Part shown: positions 34,765 through 42,658 of the stretch, in pieces | Layout of the letters: each line of letters starts with the position of its first letter | Position numbering within the stretch: position 1 is the first letter of the stretch | Assembly (NCBI GenBank): GCA_002482535.1 | Contig: DLGE01000017.1 | Span: 1-64,000 of the forward strand | From: Peptococcaceae bacterium UBA7702 | GTDB taxonomy: Bacteria > Bacillota > Dehalobacteriia > UBA7702 | Direction of reading: 5' to 3' | DNA: 64,000 nt | Made by a program: the position numbers and the translations under genes | The notes under the pieces: model-generated | The model's database searches: none | Told to the model about the DNA's origin: nothing | Seen by the model: the letters and a program-made list of their open reading frames with translations, nothing else

Positions 34765-34938
34765 ATGACGGAAGATAAAAAGAAGTGCTATGCTTTTCGC
34801 TGTTCCAAGTACCCGAAATGTAAGCGGGCGGCGGGCAGTTGCTGTGCCGTTGAGTGGGACGACACCGGGGATACCAAGATCAGCGAGGAAGAGTGCTTTC
34901 TAAAAGGTGATTTTCCGTTGTTCGTACCGAAGGACTAA
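34765..34938 (+). CDS. Small cysteine-rich protein of unknown function
   Basis: 57 residues, with six cysteines (C8, C13, C18, C25 and C26 in CYAFRCSKYPKCKR...CC, and one near residue 43). The pattern suggests metal binding or disulfide bonding. It lies four bases after the aldehyde dehydrogenase stop without a clear ribosome-binding site, so translation may be coupled. I recognise no family. A role tied to the dehydrogenase is only inferred from position. Confidence 0.6.
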   Translation: MTEDKKKCYAFRCSKYPKCKRAAGSCCAVEWDDTGDTKISEEECFLKGDFPLFVPKD

Positions 34939-34956
34939 CAACGAAAAGAAGGTATG

Positions 34957-34989
34957 AGCGGCCGCGTCGGTTTGACGCGGCCGCTTTAC
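34957..34989. terminator. Bidirectional hairpin between convergent genes
   Basis: A 12-base perfect stem, AGCGGCCGCGTC with its complement, lies between the Cys-rich gene and the convergent SLOG gene. T-runs on both sides are modest, so termination strength is uncertain. Confidence 0.6.
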
Positions 34990-35456
34990 TTTAGCACATT
35001 GATCATTCTCCGCCGTTTTTGCCCGGCGTAAGCCACTGTTTGACCTGTTCCGCTTTGATTGCGGAGTAAGGCGCAAATACAGTATTGGGTGCGATCGACC
35101 ATAAATTGATTGCGTTTTTTCATGCAATTGATCTCATAAGCGTCGGAAACATAGCAGACTTCATCGGCTTCCCCAAGTAGTTGCCCAAATAACTCCTTTG
35201 CCTTGGCTGGCCATTTTTCCGTATGGTTTTTGCATGGCAATGCAAAGATCAACCGGATAGGGCTCCCCATTTCTTTTTTTGCTACGATGTAGGAGGCGGT
35301 GATCAGGTCAAATCCCAAGGCGCCGCCGGAAATATAATCGGTCACCCCCTTGGTAATAAGCTTTTCGATTTCCTGATGAAGTTTCGTCATGATTTGCTCC
35401 AGCTTATTTTGGGGAAGCTGCCGATGCCCGGTAAAACAACACGTTTTTTCGATCAA
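34986..35456 (-). CDS. SLOG-superfamily protein (DUF1273/YpsA-like)
   Basis: 156 residues. TCCFTGHRQLPQNKL at the start and DYISGGALGFDLITASYIV form the Rossmann-like nucleotide-binding core of the SLOG/DUF1273 family. Members bind nucleotides or nucleotide-derived signals and are often found in mobile elements or stress contexts. The gene is divergent from a small XRE repressor, and its promoter overlaps a perfect palindrome, so it is probably repressed by that neighbour. Confidence 0.7.
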   Translation of the reverse strand: MIEKTCCFTGHRQLPQNKLEQIMTKLHQEIEKLITKGVTDYISGGALGFDLITASYIVAKKEMGSPIRLIFALPCKNHTEKWPAKAKELFGQLLGEADEVCYVSDAYEINCMKKRNQFMVDRTQYCICALLRNQSGTGQTVAYAGQKRRRMINVLK

Positions 35457-35474
35457 CTCACCATCTCCTTAATG

Positions 35475-35510
35475 GGCTATATATAGCCTAATAGTAGCAT
35501 GTATAGCCTA
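35475..35510. promoter_or_regulatory. Operator region between SLOG gene and XRE regulator
   Basis: GGCTATATATAGCC (35475-35488) is a perfect 14-base palindrome. A second site, GTATAGCCTA, lies at 35501-35510. Both carry TATAGCC, spaced about 23 bases apart. They bracket the SLOG promoter, consistent with binding by the adjacent XRE-type protein. Confidence 0.7.
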
Positions 35511-35519
35511 CTTTTGCAA
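35491..35519 (-). promoter_or_regulatory. Sigma-A promoter for the SLOG gene
   Basis: On the minus strand TTGCAA (35514-35519) and TACTAT (35491-35496) are 17 bases apart. The second TATAGCC operator half sits in the spacer and the palindrome lies at the expected start of transcription. Confidence 0.7.
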
Positions 35520-35562
35520 GAGAAATACGCTATTCTTGAAGAAAAAGCAGGGAGATGCTGAA

Positions 35563-35805
35563 ATGAATACGACGCTTGTGATCAAAAATAGGATTTTGCA
35601 GCTTTGCGACGAGCGCAATCTGACCATCAATAAGCTGGCCGCCATGTCTGCGCTGCCGCCCTCTTCCATTAAAAATATCCTGTACGGAAAAAGCCACAAT
35701 CCGAAAATCCTGACCATAAAAATGATCTGTGACGGCCTTGATATCACGCTGGGACAATTTTTCAGCACTGCTGCATTTGATCAACTGGAACAGGAAGTGA
35801 AGTAG
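35563..35805 (+). CDS. Small XRE-family DNA-binding regulator
   Basis: 80 residues, essentially only a helix-turn-helix domain (ILQLCDERNLTINKLAAMSA followed by LPPSSIKNILYG). Similar proteins act as repressors of neighbouring genes in mobile elements. The start at 35563 (MNTTLVIKNR) follows GGGAG. The in-frame ATG nine codons earlier lacks a site. It is divergent from the SLOG gene across a shared operator. Confidence 0.85.
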   Translation: MNTTLVIKNRILQLCDERNLTINKLAAMSALPPSSIKNILYGKSHNPKILTIKMICDGLDITLGQFFSTAAFDQLEQEVK

Positions 35806-36017
35806 ATTGCCAGAGGGATCATGATCACCCGTGGATTCTTTATTGATATTTTCTGTCTCTGCGAACAATTCCTGAAAACCGCTATCTTGAGCGTAGTTAA
35901 CGGTTTTGTCATTCACAGCCTTTGCGTAGAGCACGAACAACAATAAAATCAGGGTCTTTTTCTTTGTCCGCGTCTTCTCTTGTATTCTTATTTGTATTCA
36001 TTAAATGAATATATTCT

Positions 36018-36061
36018 TATCATACCATATGTAATATAATCTTGTCAATCGAGGTATGATA
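36018..36061 (+). promoter_or_regulatory. Promoter and inverted repeat ahead of the RHH gene
   Basis: TATCATACC (36018-36026) and GGTATGATA (36053-36061) form nine-base inverted arms that flank a perfect TATAAT (36035-36040). The right arm overlaps the ribosome-binding region of the ribbon-helix-helix gene, a layout expected for autorepression. Confidence 0.6.
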
Positions 36062-36240
36062 TGATGTCTAATTTTTCACCGCAGAAACCTGAAAAAGAAG
36101 TAATTTCAATAAGAATAAAATCAGAGACCCTTAAACAAATTGATGATATGGCCACAAAGGTTGGAATAAGCCGAAATGAGCTGATCAATCAATGTATTGA
36201 GTTTGCTTTGAAAAATTCTGATAAGAACTTTAAAAGTTAG
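36061..36240 (+). CDS. Ribbon-helix-helix (CopG/Arc-like) protein
   Basis: 59 residues starting MMSNFSPQKPEKE. The core VISIRIKSETLKQIDDMATK followed by VGISRNELINQCIEFAL has the beta-strand then two-helix pattern of Arc/CopG regulators. GAGGT precedes the ATG. The gene is markedly AT-rich against its surroundings, and no toxin gene follows. It may be an orphan antitoxin-like or element-derived regulator. Confidence 0.75.
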   Translation: MMSNFSPQKPEKEVISIRIKSETLKQIDDMATKVGISRNELINQCIEFALKNSDKNFKS

Positions 36241-36326
36241 GCAAGGAATAGGCCGATTGACACAAAAATACGTCACAGAAGAACCACGTTTCCGTTAGCG
36301 TTCCTGAGACAAAAAATGACTGTGGA

Positions 36327-36361
36327 GGCCGCGCCTAAATCATGAGCGCGGCCGTTTTTTA
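36327..36361 (+). terminator. Intrinsic terminator
   Basis: GGCCGCGC (36327-36334) pairs with GCGCGGCC (36346-36353) and is followed by GTTTTTT. It ends transcription from the RHH gene. Confidence 0.85.
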
Positions 36362-36391
36362 TATCCCAGTCAATTCCCATCTCAAAAGTAG

Positions 36392-36425
36392 TTGACAAGA
36401 GCATTCATACAATATATTATGAATG
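36392..36425 (+). promoter_or_regulatory. Promoter with overlapping operator for the 36,517 gene
   Basis: TTGACA (36392-36397) and TATTAT (36415-36420) are 17 bases apart. The inverted repeat CATTCATA (36402-36409) and TATGAATG (36418-36425) covers the spacer and -10 region, so a repressor bound there would block polymerase. The regulator is unknown. The nearby RHH or XRE proteins are candidates, although their own operators differ in sequence. Confidence 0.65.
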
Positions 36426-36516
36426 TGAATGTTAACCGGAGGCTATTCGCAATAATGCTGCTATTTCGCAGTCGTTAAGGTGATAATGCCAAATACGTAT
36501 GACAGAGGAGGTTGCC

Positions 36517-37257
36517 ATGGTCAAAAAACGATGGTGTATGCTGATCATTGGTATGTGCGCTTTTTTTCTCCTTGTCGGCGGCGGAATCTATCTGGTTGAG
36601 GTACGCACCAGCCACATTTCCGTGGCGTCTTGTGAGCCGCAGGAGGGGTTGCTCCTCGCTTATATCGATGAAAAACCGTATTACTATGACCCTGTTTACC
36701 TCTATAAACTAACCGACGGCGCATTTCCCGCTAAACCGGCGGTCGTCGATAAAAAGAAGGCGCTGTTTTATGAGTTGGCCTATTTGGAATCGAAGGATAA
36801 AGGCACTACAGTAAGCCAAACAAGACTGAAAAAGGAAATTGAGTTACGGAAGTATTCCGTGGCAAACTGGGACGACGTCTTAAAAGAAGCGGAAGCATCC
36901 TTCAAGGAAAACAAGAATAACAAGGCATACAGTGCGGAGGACATCGCTGAGCAAGAGAGAGATCTTGCCGAAGACGAAGAATATGTTCCGCGCTATTATG
37001 AGCTGTGGTCTCTTTGCACCGAAGATGCTGGGATTACCGAGGAGGAGTATTGGCAGGTAAATAAGGCTTATTTCAAAAAAGGTATTCTCGTTGCGGCATA
37101 CGGTTCCGCACAGTTAAACGCATATCTCCAAAAAATAGAAAATCAGGATGCCGTTGAGCATACGGAACCCACCGATCCCTTTTCTGATGCGTTTTTACTG
37201 CAAAACTTTACAAAGTTGGTAGAAAAATATCAGGTAGAACTTGTCGATCCGGATTGA
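36517..37257 (+). CDS. Membrane-anchored protein of unknown function
   Basis: 246 residues. The N-terminus MVKKRWCMLIIGMCAFFLLV is a basic start and one membrane segment, followed by an extracellular, highly charged domain rich in Lys, Glu and Tyr with helical character (about residues 80-165). I see no recognised domain. The alternating charged helices faintly recall SurA-type chaperone domains, but that is speculation. The ATG at 36517 follows GAGGAGG. It has its own regulated promoter and a double terminator. Confidence 0.65.
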   Translation: MVKKRWCMLIIGMCAFFLLVGGGIYLVEVRTSHISVASCEPQEGLLLAYIDEKPYYYDPVYLYKLTDGAFPAKPAVVDKKKALFYELAYLESKDKGTTVSQTRLKKEIELRKYSVANWDDVLKEAEASFKENKNNKAYSAEDIAEQERDLAEDEEYVPRYYELWSLCTEDAGITEEEYWQVNKAYFKKGILVAAYGSAQLNAYLQKIENQDAVEHTEPTDPFSDAFLLQNFTKLVEKYQVELVDPD

Positions 37258-37311
37258 AAGGCTGAGATCACATAACAGGCCTTTGTCATGCATTCTGTTT
37301 ACAATCTGAGG

Positions 37312-37374
37312 CCGCGCCGGTTCCGGCGCGGTCTATCTTTTGGTTTTTGGCGCGTCTTTTGAGGCGCGTTTTTT
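37312..37374 (+). terminator. Tandem terminators
   Basis: A 10-base GC-rich stem at 37312-37331 (CCGCGCCGG and complement) is followed by a second hairpin near 37350-37368 (GCGCGTC with GAGGCGC) and TTTTTT. Together they insulate the RND promoter. The rest of the roughly 310-base gap holds only that promoter and leader. Confidence 0.75.
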
Positions 37375-37453
37375 CACGTTTCGCCGCAGATTGCGGAAAG
37401 TGTGTTTTTACGTTGTATTTTTCCCAGAAAACCCAAAAAAACAGGGGCTTTTG

Positions 37454-37482
37454 TTGACATCATATAGAAATATATCTATAAT
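37454..37482 (+). promoter_or_regulatory. Consensus sigma-A promoter for the RND gene
   Basis: TTGACA (37454-37459) and TATAAT (37477-37482), both perfect, are spaced by 17 bases. The leader to the start codon is about 80 bases. Confidence 0.9.
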
Positions 37483-37569
37483 AATAAGTAATTTGGGTAA
37501 GTAGACTTCGCGGCGCAAAAGATCTTTAAACGGAACCATCTCTTAGATAAAAACCGCAGATAGAGAAAT

Positions 37570-40500
37570 ATGTTAACAAAACTGAGCGTGAAAAAACCGT
37601 ATACCGTCATCGTCGCCGTGGCGTTGGTCGTCATCTTGGGCGTCGCGGCCCTGATTGGCATCAAAACCGATCTGCTCCCCGATGTGGATTACCCCTATGT
37701 CGTGGTGATCACCTCCTATGAGGACGCTTCTCCCGAAGAGGTGGAATCCACCGTCACGAAGCAAGTAGAGGAAGCTCTCGCTTCCGTCAGCCATATCAAG
37801 CATATTTCCTCCGTCTCCACGGAGGGGAAATCCATTGTCGAGGTAGAATTCGACCAAAACGCCGATATGGATTCCGTTGTTGCGGAAATACGGGAATGTT
37901 TTGAACCGCTGAAAGATGATTGGGGCACCAGTGTCGGTACGCCGGTGATCAAGAAGATCAATCCCGATACCATGCCGGTGGTCGTGGCTACCCTTGCTGT
38001 GGAAGGGGAGGATGCTGCGGGGACCTCCTCTTTTATCAACGACAATCTGATGAGCTACTTTAACGGCATCGACGGCATCGCCGATGTTTCCATCATCGGT
38101 ATGGTGAACGAACAGATTCAGATTACCATCGATCAGGAAAAATTGGCCGCGGTCAACGAGACCATCTATAACGCCATCGACGGCGACTATGAAAAGGCCA
38201 GGGCGGCGCTGGCCGCCACCGACGCCGAACTCAACAGCGCTTCTTCCCAGCTTTCTTCTGATTTGCTGAAGCAAACGGCGGCCATTGACAGCCAGGTGCG
38301 GTCCTTGAATTCGGAAATTGCCCGGGCCCAGGCTACAGTGGCCTCAAAACAGACGGAAAAAGATACCCTCAGCAAAGAGATCACCACCCTAACCGAGGAA
38401 AAAACCACCCTGGAAGCAAAGGAAACGTTGACGGCGGAGGAAACGACGCGGCTGGCGGAAATCGAAACGGAACTGACTGCGGATAACAAAGAGCTTACGG
38501 AAATCCAATCCGATATCAACGAGGCCCAGGCTACCGTCAATTCCCGGGAAGATCAGATCGCGGCGCTGCAATCTCAGCGGGCGACGCTGACGGCGCAGAT
38601 GACCTCCGCTGAAGCGGAAATCGCCGGCAGCAAAGCCTCCATCACCAAACAGCTTGGGGATTTGGATGTTTCGGAAGAAAGTGCCAAAGCCGAAGCGGAT
38701 TTGGCCTCCCTGATCACCATTGATATGGTCAGCAGCATGCTTTCGGCGCAGAACTTTTCCTCCACCGCGGGATCTCTGGCCTTGGGCAATAAAGAATATA
38801 GCGTGAAGGTAGGGGACAAGATCGATTCCGTGGAGGAATTGCAAAATCTCGTGCTTTTCCATTTTAATATTGAGGGCGTGGAAAATGTCCTTTTGAGCGA
38901 CGTCGCCAATGTGGCCACCGTCAATAACAGCGATGATGTCTATGCTAAAATCAACGGCCATGATGGCGTGCTCATTTCGTTTATGAAGCAATCCGACGAC
39001 TCCGCCGCCGACGCCGCGGCCAATGTCTGGTCGGCTCTGAACACGGTGAGCGGCAAATATCCGGCGGTCACCATTACGCCCCTATCGGACCAAAGCGTCT
39101 ACATTGACAGAGTCACCGGGGCTGTCGGCGAAAACCTGATCATCGGCTCTGTCCTCGCCATTTTGATTCTACTCCTGTTTCTGAGAGATATCCGCCCCAC
39201 CCTCGTGGTGGCGATTTCCATTCCGGCCAGCATCCTTTTTGCCGTGGCGCTGATGTATTTTACCGGCGTCACCCTGAATATTTTCTCCCTTGCCGGTCTC
39301 GCTTTGGGCGTCGGAATGCTGGTGGATAACGCCATCGTGGTCATGGATAATATCTACCGCTGTCGCGGCATTGGTCTGAGCCCCAAAGACGCCGCCATAG
39401 AAGGGACGAAACAGGTAGGCGGCGCCATCATTGCCTCCACCCTGACGACCATTTGCGTTTTTCTGCCGTTGGTCTTTACCGACGGCCTTTCCCGGGAACT
39501 TTTTACCGATATCGGTCTGACCATCGCCTATGCTCTTTTGGCCAGCCTCTTTATTGCCTTCACCCTGATTCCGGCGCTCTCCGCCAGTCTGCTGAAACGC
39601 ATGAACCGCAGTTTCCGCAGGGCCAAAGAGCCGGTAAAGGATCAATACGAGGCGATTTTGCGCTGGGTTCTCGGCCACCGTGTTTTCACCTTGCTCTTCG
39701 TTTTGATGCTCCTCATTTTCAGCGTGATTTTCGCTGTGTCTCGTGGCACCTCCTTCATGCCCAAAGCTGACAGTACGGAGATGACCCTCACCGTCACCAT
39801 GCAAGAGCCCGCAACAGAAAGTGTGTTGCGGAAAACCACGGATAACGTCGTTTCCCTGCTTATGGAGATGGACGACGTGTCCTCTGTCGGTGCGGTGCAG
39901 GATACCGGTGGTACGGTTTCCTTAAGCGGCGCCAGCGAGGGCAATGCCACCACAGTCTACGTGGTGTTGAAAGAGGATAAAGAACATTCCAGCAGCGAGC
40001 TTTCGGATATGATTCTCAAAGAGACGGAAAACCTCGGCTGCGATATCGATATTTCCATCGGCAGTTACGATCTCTCCTCCCTCTACCAGGAAGGGGTGAA
40101 CATTGTCATTCGCGGCGACGATCTCGACGTGCTGTCCAATATTGCCAGTGATATGGGGGACCTGCTATTAAGTGTCGACGGCATTACCAATGTCAAAGAT
40201 ACAATGGATACGGCGACGCCGTCGCTGAAAGTGACCGTTGATAAAACTGCGGCGATGAATTACGGCCTTACCGTGTCGGAGGTCTATGATTTCATTGCCG
40301 ACGCCATCAGCAACAGCGCCAACGCCACCAGCCTGTCTGATACTGACGTCATTGTCATTGACGATAGCGCCGAAGATATCGGCCTGGCGGACATCCAGAA
40401 TCTCACCATGGAAGTCACCGATGATGACGGCAACATCTCTTCTGTGACCATCGGTTCCATTGCTACCATCACGGAAGAGGCCGGGGCGCCGGTGATTTAC

Positions 40501-41802
40501 CGCAACAATCAGGAACGCTATATGACCGCCTCCGCCGAAGTGGCTGATGGCTACAACGTCGGTTTGATCAGTGACGAGGTGACCGAACTGATCGCCGGTT
40601 ATACCATTCCGGCAGGATATTCCATTACCATCGAAGGGGAAAGCTCTGTGATCGGAGACTCTCTTTACGACCTGATGCTCATTCTCGGCCTGGCCCTGGT
40701 TTTGATGTATTTGATCATGGTGGCGCAGTTTCAGTCGCTGCTTTCTCCTTTTATTGTGATGATCACGGTGCCGTTGGCCTTTACCGGTGGTTTTATTGCG
40801 CTGCTGCTTAGCGCCAAGGATATCAGCGTCGTCGCCGTGGTAGGCTTTTTACTGCTTTCCGGCGTGATCGTCAATAACGGTATTGTGCTGGTAGATTATA
40901 TCAATCAATTGAGAAAATCAGGAAAATCGCTCACCGAGGCCATCATCGAAGGGGGTTGTACCAGACTGCGCCCCATTCTGATGACGGCGGCTGCCACCGC
41001 CTTGGCGCCGATTACCTTAGCTTGCGGTTTCGGTATGGGCGCGGAAATGATCCAACCCATGGCCATTGTGATCATCGGCGGCATGATCTATGCGACTTTT
41101 ATGACCCTCTTTGTGGTTCCGGCGCTTTACGACCTTTTGCTGCGCCGGGGGGAAGACGATATCGCCGAATTGGGCCTGGAATACTATGCCAATGATGAAG
41201 GGGAACGGGAAAGCTATCTGATGGAAAGGCGTAAAGACGGCGATCTTGAAGAAGATGAGATAGACGACGAAGAAGATGACGAAGACGAGGGGAAATCAGG
41301 CCTTTTCCAACGGATTTTCAAGAGAAAGCGCAAAGACGATGATGGCGAAGAAGACGATGACGATGACGAAGAGGATGAGGACGAAGACGAGGAAGAGGAT
41401 GAAGAGCCTCGCCGCGGCTTCTTCCGCCGCCGTCAAAGAATAGAAGAGGATGAAGACGACGGAGAGGAAGAAGATGAAGATGAAGACGAGGAAGAGGATA
41501 AAGAGCCTCGCCGTGGCTTTTTCCGCCGCCGTCAAAGAATAGAAGAAGACGAAGACGACGATAATGAAGACGATGACGACGATGAAGATAAAGAGGAAGA
41601 GGAAGAACCCGTTAAGAAGCGCCGTTTTCCCTGGTTTGGCCGACGTTCTCGGAAGGAAGATGAAGAGGAAGAGGAAACCGATGAAGATGACGGTGAAGAT
41701 TACTATGGTTTGAAGCAACGCCGCGCAAGGTATCATTTTAATGAGATCAAAGGATCCGCAGGTGAAGACGGTCTGCAGGAAACTGAAGGGCCGGAAAAGT
41801 AA
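37570..41802 (+). CDS. RND-family efflux transporter with coiled-coil insert and acidic tail
   Basis: 1410 residues against about 1030-1060 for usual RND pumps. The core is AcrB-like: first membrane helix near residues 12-32, porter segments, helices from about 520, TM4 motif GMLVDNAIVVMDNIYR (proton-relay Asp kept, second Asp replaced by Asn), and TM10 SGVIVNNGIVLVDYINQ (the AcrB lysine is Asn). Residues about 205-385 are an insertion rich in Glu, Thr, Ala and Gln with heptad character, predicted long coiled coil, in the docking-domain part of the first periplasmic loop. Residues about 1194-1410 form a cytoplasmic Asp/Glu tail with basic islands, including PRRGFFRRRQRIEED twice at a 34-residue period. 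No adaptor or outer-membrane channel gene adjoins. Substrate unknown. Confidence 0.9.
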   Translation: MLTKLSVKKPYTVIVAVALVVILGVAALIGIKTDLLPDVDYPYVVVITSYEDASPEEVESTVTKQVEEALASVSHIKHISSVSTEGKSIVEVEFDQNADMDSVVAEIRECFEPLKDDWGTSVGTPVIKKINPDTMPVVVATLAVEGEDAAGTSSFINDNLMSYFNGIDGIADVSIIGMVNEQIQITIDQEKLAAVNETIYNAIDGDYEKARAALAATDAELNSASSQLSSDLLKQTAAIDSQVRSLNSEIARAQATVASKQTEKDTLSKEITTLTEEKTTLEAKETLTAEETTRLAEIETELTADNKELTEIQSDINEAQATVNSREDQIAALQSQRATLTAQMTSAEAEIAGSKASITKQLGDLDVSEESAKAEADLASLITIDMVSSMLSAQNFSSTAGSLALGNKEYSVKVGDKIDSVEELQNLVLFHFNIEGVENVLLSDVANVATVNNSDDVYAKINGHDGVLISFMKQSDDSAADAAANVWSALNTVSGKYPAVTITPLSDQSVYIDRVTGAVGENLIIGSVLAILILLLFLRDIRPTLVVAISIPASILFAVALMYFTGVTLNIFSLAGLALGVGMLVDNAIVVMDNIYRCRGIGLSPKDAAIEGTKQVGGAIIASTLTTICVFLPLVFTDGLSRELFTDIGLTIAYALLASLFIAFTLIPALSASLLKRMNRSFRRAKEPVKDQYEAILRWVLGHRVFTLLFVLMLLIFSVIFAVSRGTSFMPKADSTEMTLTVTMQEPATESVLRKTTDNVVSLLMEMDDVSSVGAVQDTGGTVSLSGASEGNATTVYVVLKEDKEHSSSELSDMILKETENLGCDIDISIGSYDLSSLYQEGVNIVIRGDDLDVLSNIASDMGDLLLSVDGITNVKDTMDTATPSLKVTVDKTAAMNYGLTVSEVYDFIADAISNSANATSLSDTDVIVIDDSAEDIGLADIQNLTMEVTDDDGNISSVTIGSIATITEEAGAPVIYRNNQERYMTASAEVADGYNVGLISDEVTELIAGYTIPAGYSITIEGESSVIGDSLYDLMLILGLALVLMYLIMVAQFQSLLSPFIVMITVPLAFTGGFIALLLSAKDISVVAVVGFLLLSGVIVNNGIVLVDYINQLRKSGKSLTEAIIEGGCTRLRPILMTAAATALAPITLACGFGMGAEMIQPMAIVIIGGMIYATFMTLFVVPALYDLLLRRGEDDIAELGLEYYANDEGERESYLMERRKDGDLEEDEIDDEEDDEDEGKSGLFQRIFKRKRKDDDGEEDDDDDEEDEDEDEEEDEEPRRGFFRRRQRIEEDEDDGEEEDEDEDEEEDKEPRRGFFRRRQRIEEDEDDDNEDDDDDEDKEEEEEPVKKRRFPWFGRRSRKEDEEEEETDEDDGEDYYGLKQRRARYHFNEIKGSAGEDGLQETEGPEK
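41404..41560 (+). repeat. Tandem 102-base coding repeat in the RND tail
   Basis: Two nearly identical units begin at about 41,404 and 41,506. Each encodes EEPRRGFFRRR or its KEPRRGFFRRR variant, then QRIEED and an acidic run. Silent differences between units show they are not a very recent duplication. Length variation between strains would be expected. Confidence 0.8.
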
Positions 41803-41895
41803 AATGGGAGGCAAAGGGCGCTCAAATGCCCCCCGGGCCGGAAATGAAAAGCCCCGAAAACCGTAGGCGCTTGGGGCGGGAACAGGAGTAAATTG

Positions 41896-42543
41896 ATGGA
41901 AAAAGCAGCAAGCAGCGGAACAGAAACCAATTATGTAAAATTGGAAGACGAGGCCATCGTTGATTTATACAGGGACGGTGATCTCGCCGCTCAGGAATAT
42001 CTGATCGTCAAATACAAAAACTTTGTGCGTTCCAAGGCGCGCTCCTATTTTCTGATTGGCGCCGATAAAGAGGATATCATTCAGGAGGGGATGATCGGCC
42101 TATATAAGGCGATTCGTGACTATCGCAACGACAAGCAGTCATCCTTTCGCGCTTTTGCCGATCTCTGCATCACCCGACAGATCATTACCGCCATCAAAAC
42201 AGCAACGCGGCAAAAGCACATTCCCCTCAACTCCTATGTCTCTTTGAATAAACCCATCTACGATGAAGAATCCGACCGAACGCTGTTGGATGTGATTTCT
42301 GGCATCCACATCGCCGATCCCGAAGAGATCGTCATCAATCAGGAGCAGATTGATGATATTGAAGTCAAGATGGGTGAGATTTTAAGCTCTCTGGAAATGG
42401 AAGTACTCACCTATTATTTAGAAGGCAAAAGCTATCAGGAAATCGCGGAGGAGCTGGGCCGCCATGTGAAATCCATCGATAACGCCCTACAACGGGTGAA
42501 ACGCAAACTGGAACGGTACCTGGAGCGGCGCAACAGCGAATGA
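41896..42543 (+). CDS. sigH: RNA polymerase sigma-H factor (Spo0H)
   Basis: 215 residues. The region-2 segment ARSYFLIGADKEDIIQEGMI and the following SFRAFADLCITRQIITAIK, then RQKHIPLNSYVSLNKPIYDE, are nearly diagnostic of sigma-H, which starts the sporulation programme and post-exponential genes. Region 4 ends RHVKSIDNALQRVKRKLERY. The ATG at 41896 follows AGGAG. A TTG codon just before is not needed. It is usually near secE-nusG, but here it stands alone behind the RND gene. A GC-rich hairpin (GCCCC...GGGGC) lies just ahead of its ribosome-binding site. Confidence 0.95.
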   Translation: MEKAASSGTETNYVKLEDEAIVDLYRDGDLAAQEYLIVKYKNFVRSKARSYFLIGADKEDIIQEGMIGLYKAIRDYRNDKQSSFRAFADLCITRQIITAIKTATRQKHIPLNSYVSLNKPIYDEESDRTLLDVISGIHIADPEEIVINQEQIDDIEVKMGEILSSLEMEVLTYYLEGKSYQEIAEELGRHVKSIDNALQRVKRKLERYLERRNSE

Positions 42544-42582
42544 TCGGCGCTCTGTATTTCCCCATCATTGTAATGGCAAAAG

Positions 42583-42618
42583 AAAAGCCAACTTCTGATT
42601 TCAGGAGTTGGCTTTTTT
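42583..42618. terminator. Bidirectional terminator between sigH and the MCP gene
   Basis: AAAAGCCAACTTCTG pairs with CAGGAGTTGGCTTTT with one mismatch. T-runs follow on both strands, so it ends both convergent transcripts. Confidence 0.9.
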
Positions 42619-42658
42619 ATTAGGAGTCTTTATTCTTTATGGGCAACCCTTTATTGGT

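Noticed and set aside
35911..36000. Minus-strand 30-codon frame MNTNKNTREDADKEKDPDFI... and a following 43-codon frame
   Set aside because: No ribosome-binding sites and no recognisable family. They may be remnants of a mobile element, but evidence is too thin to annotate.
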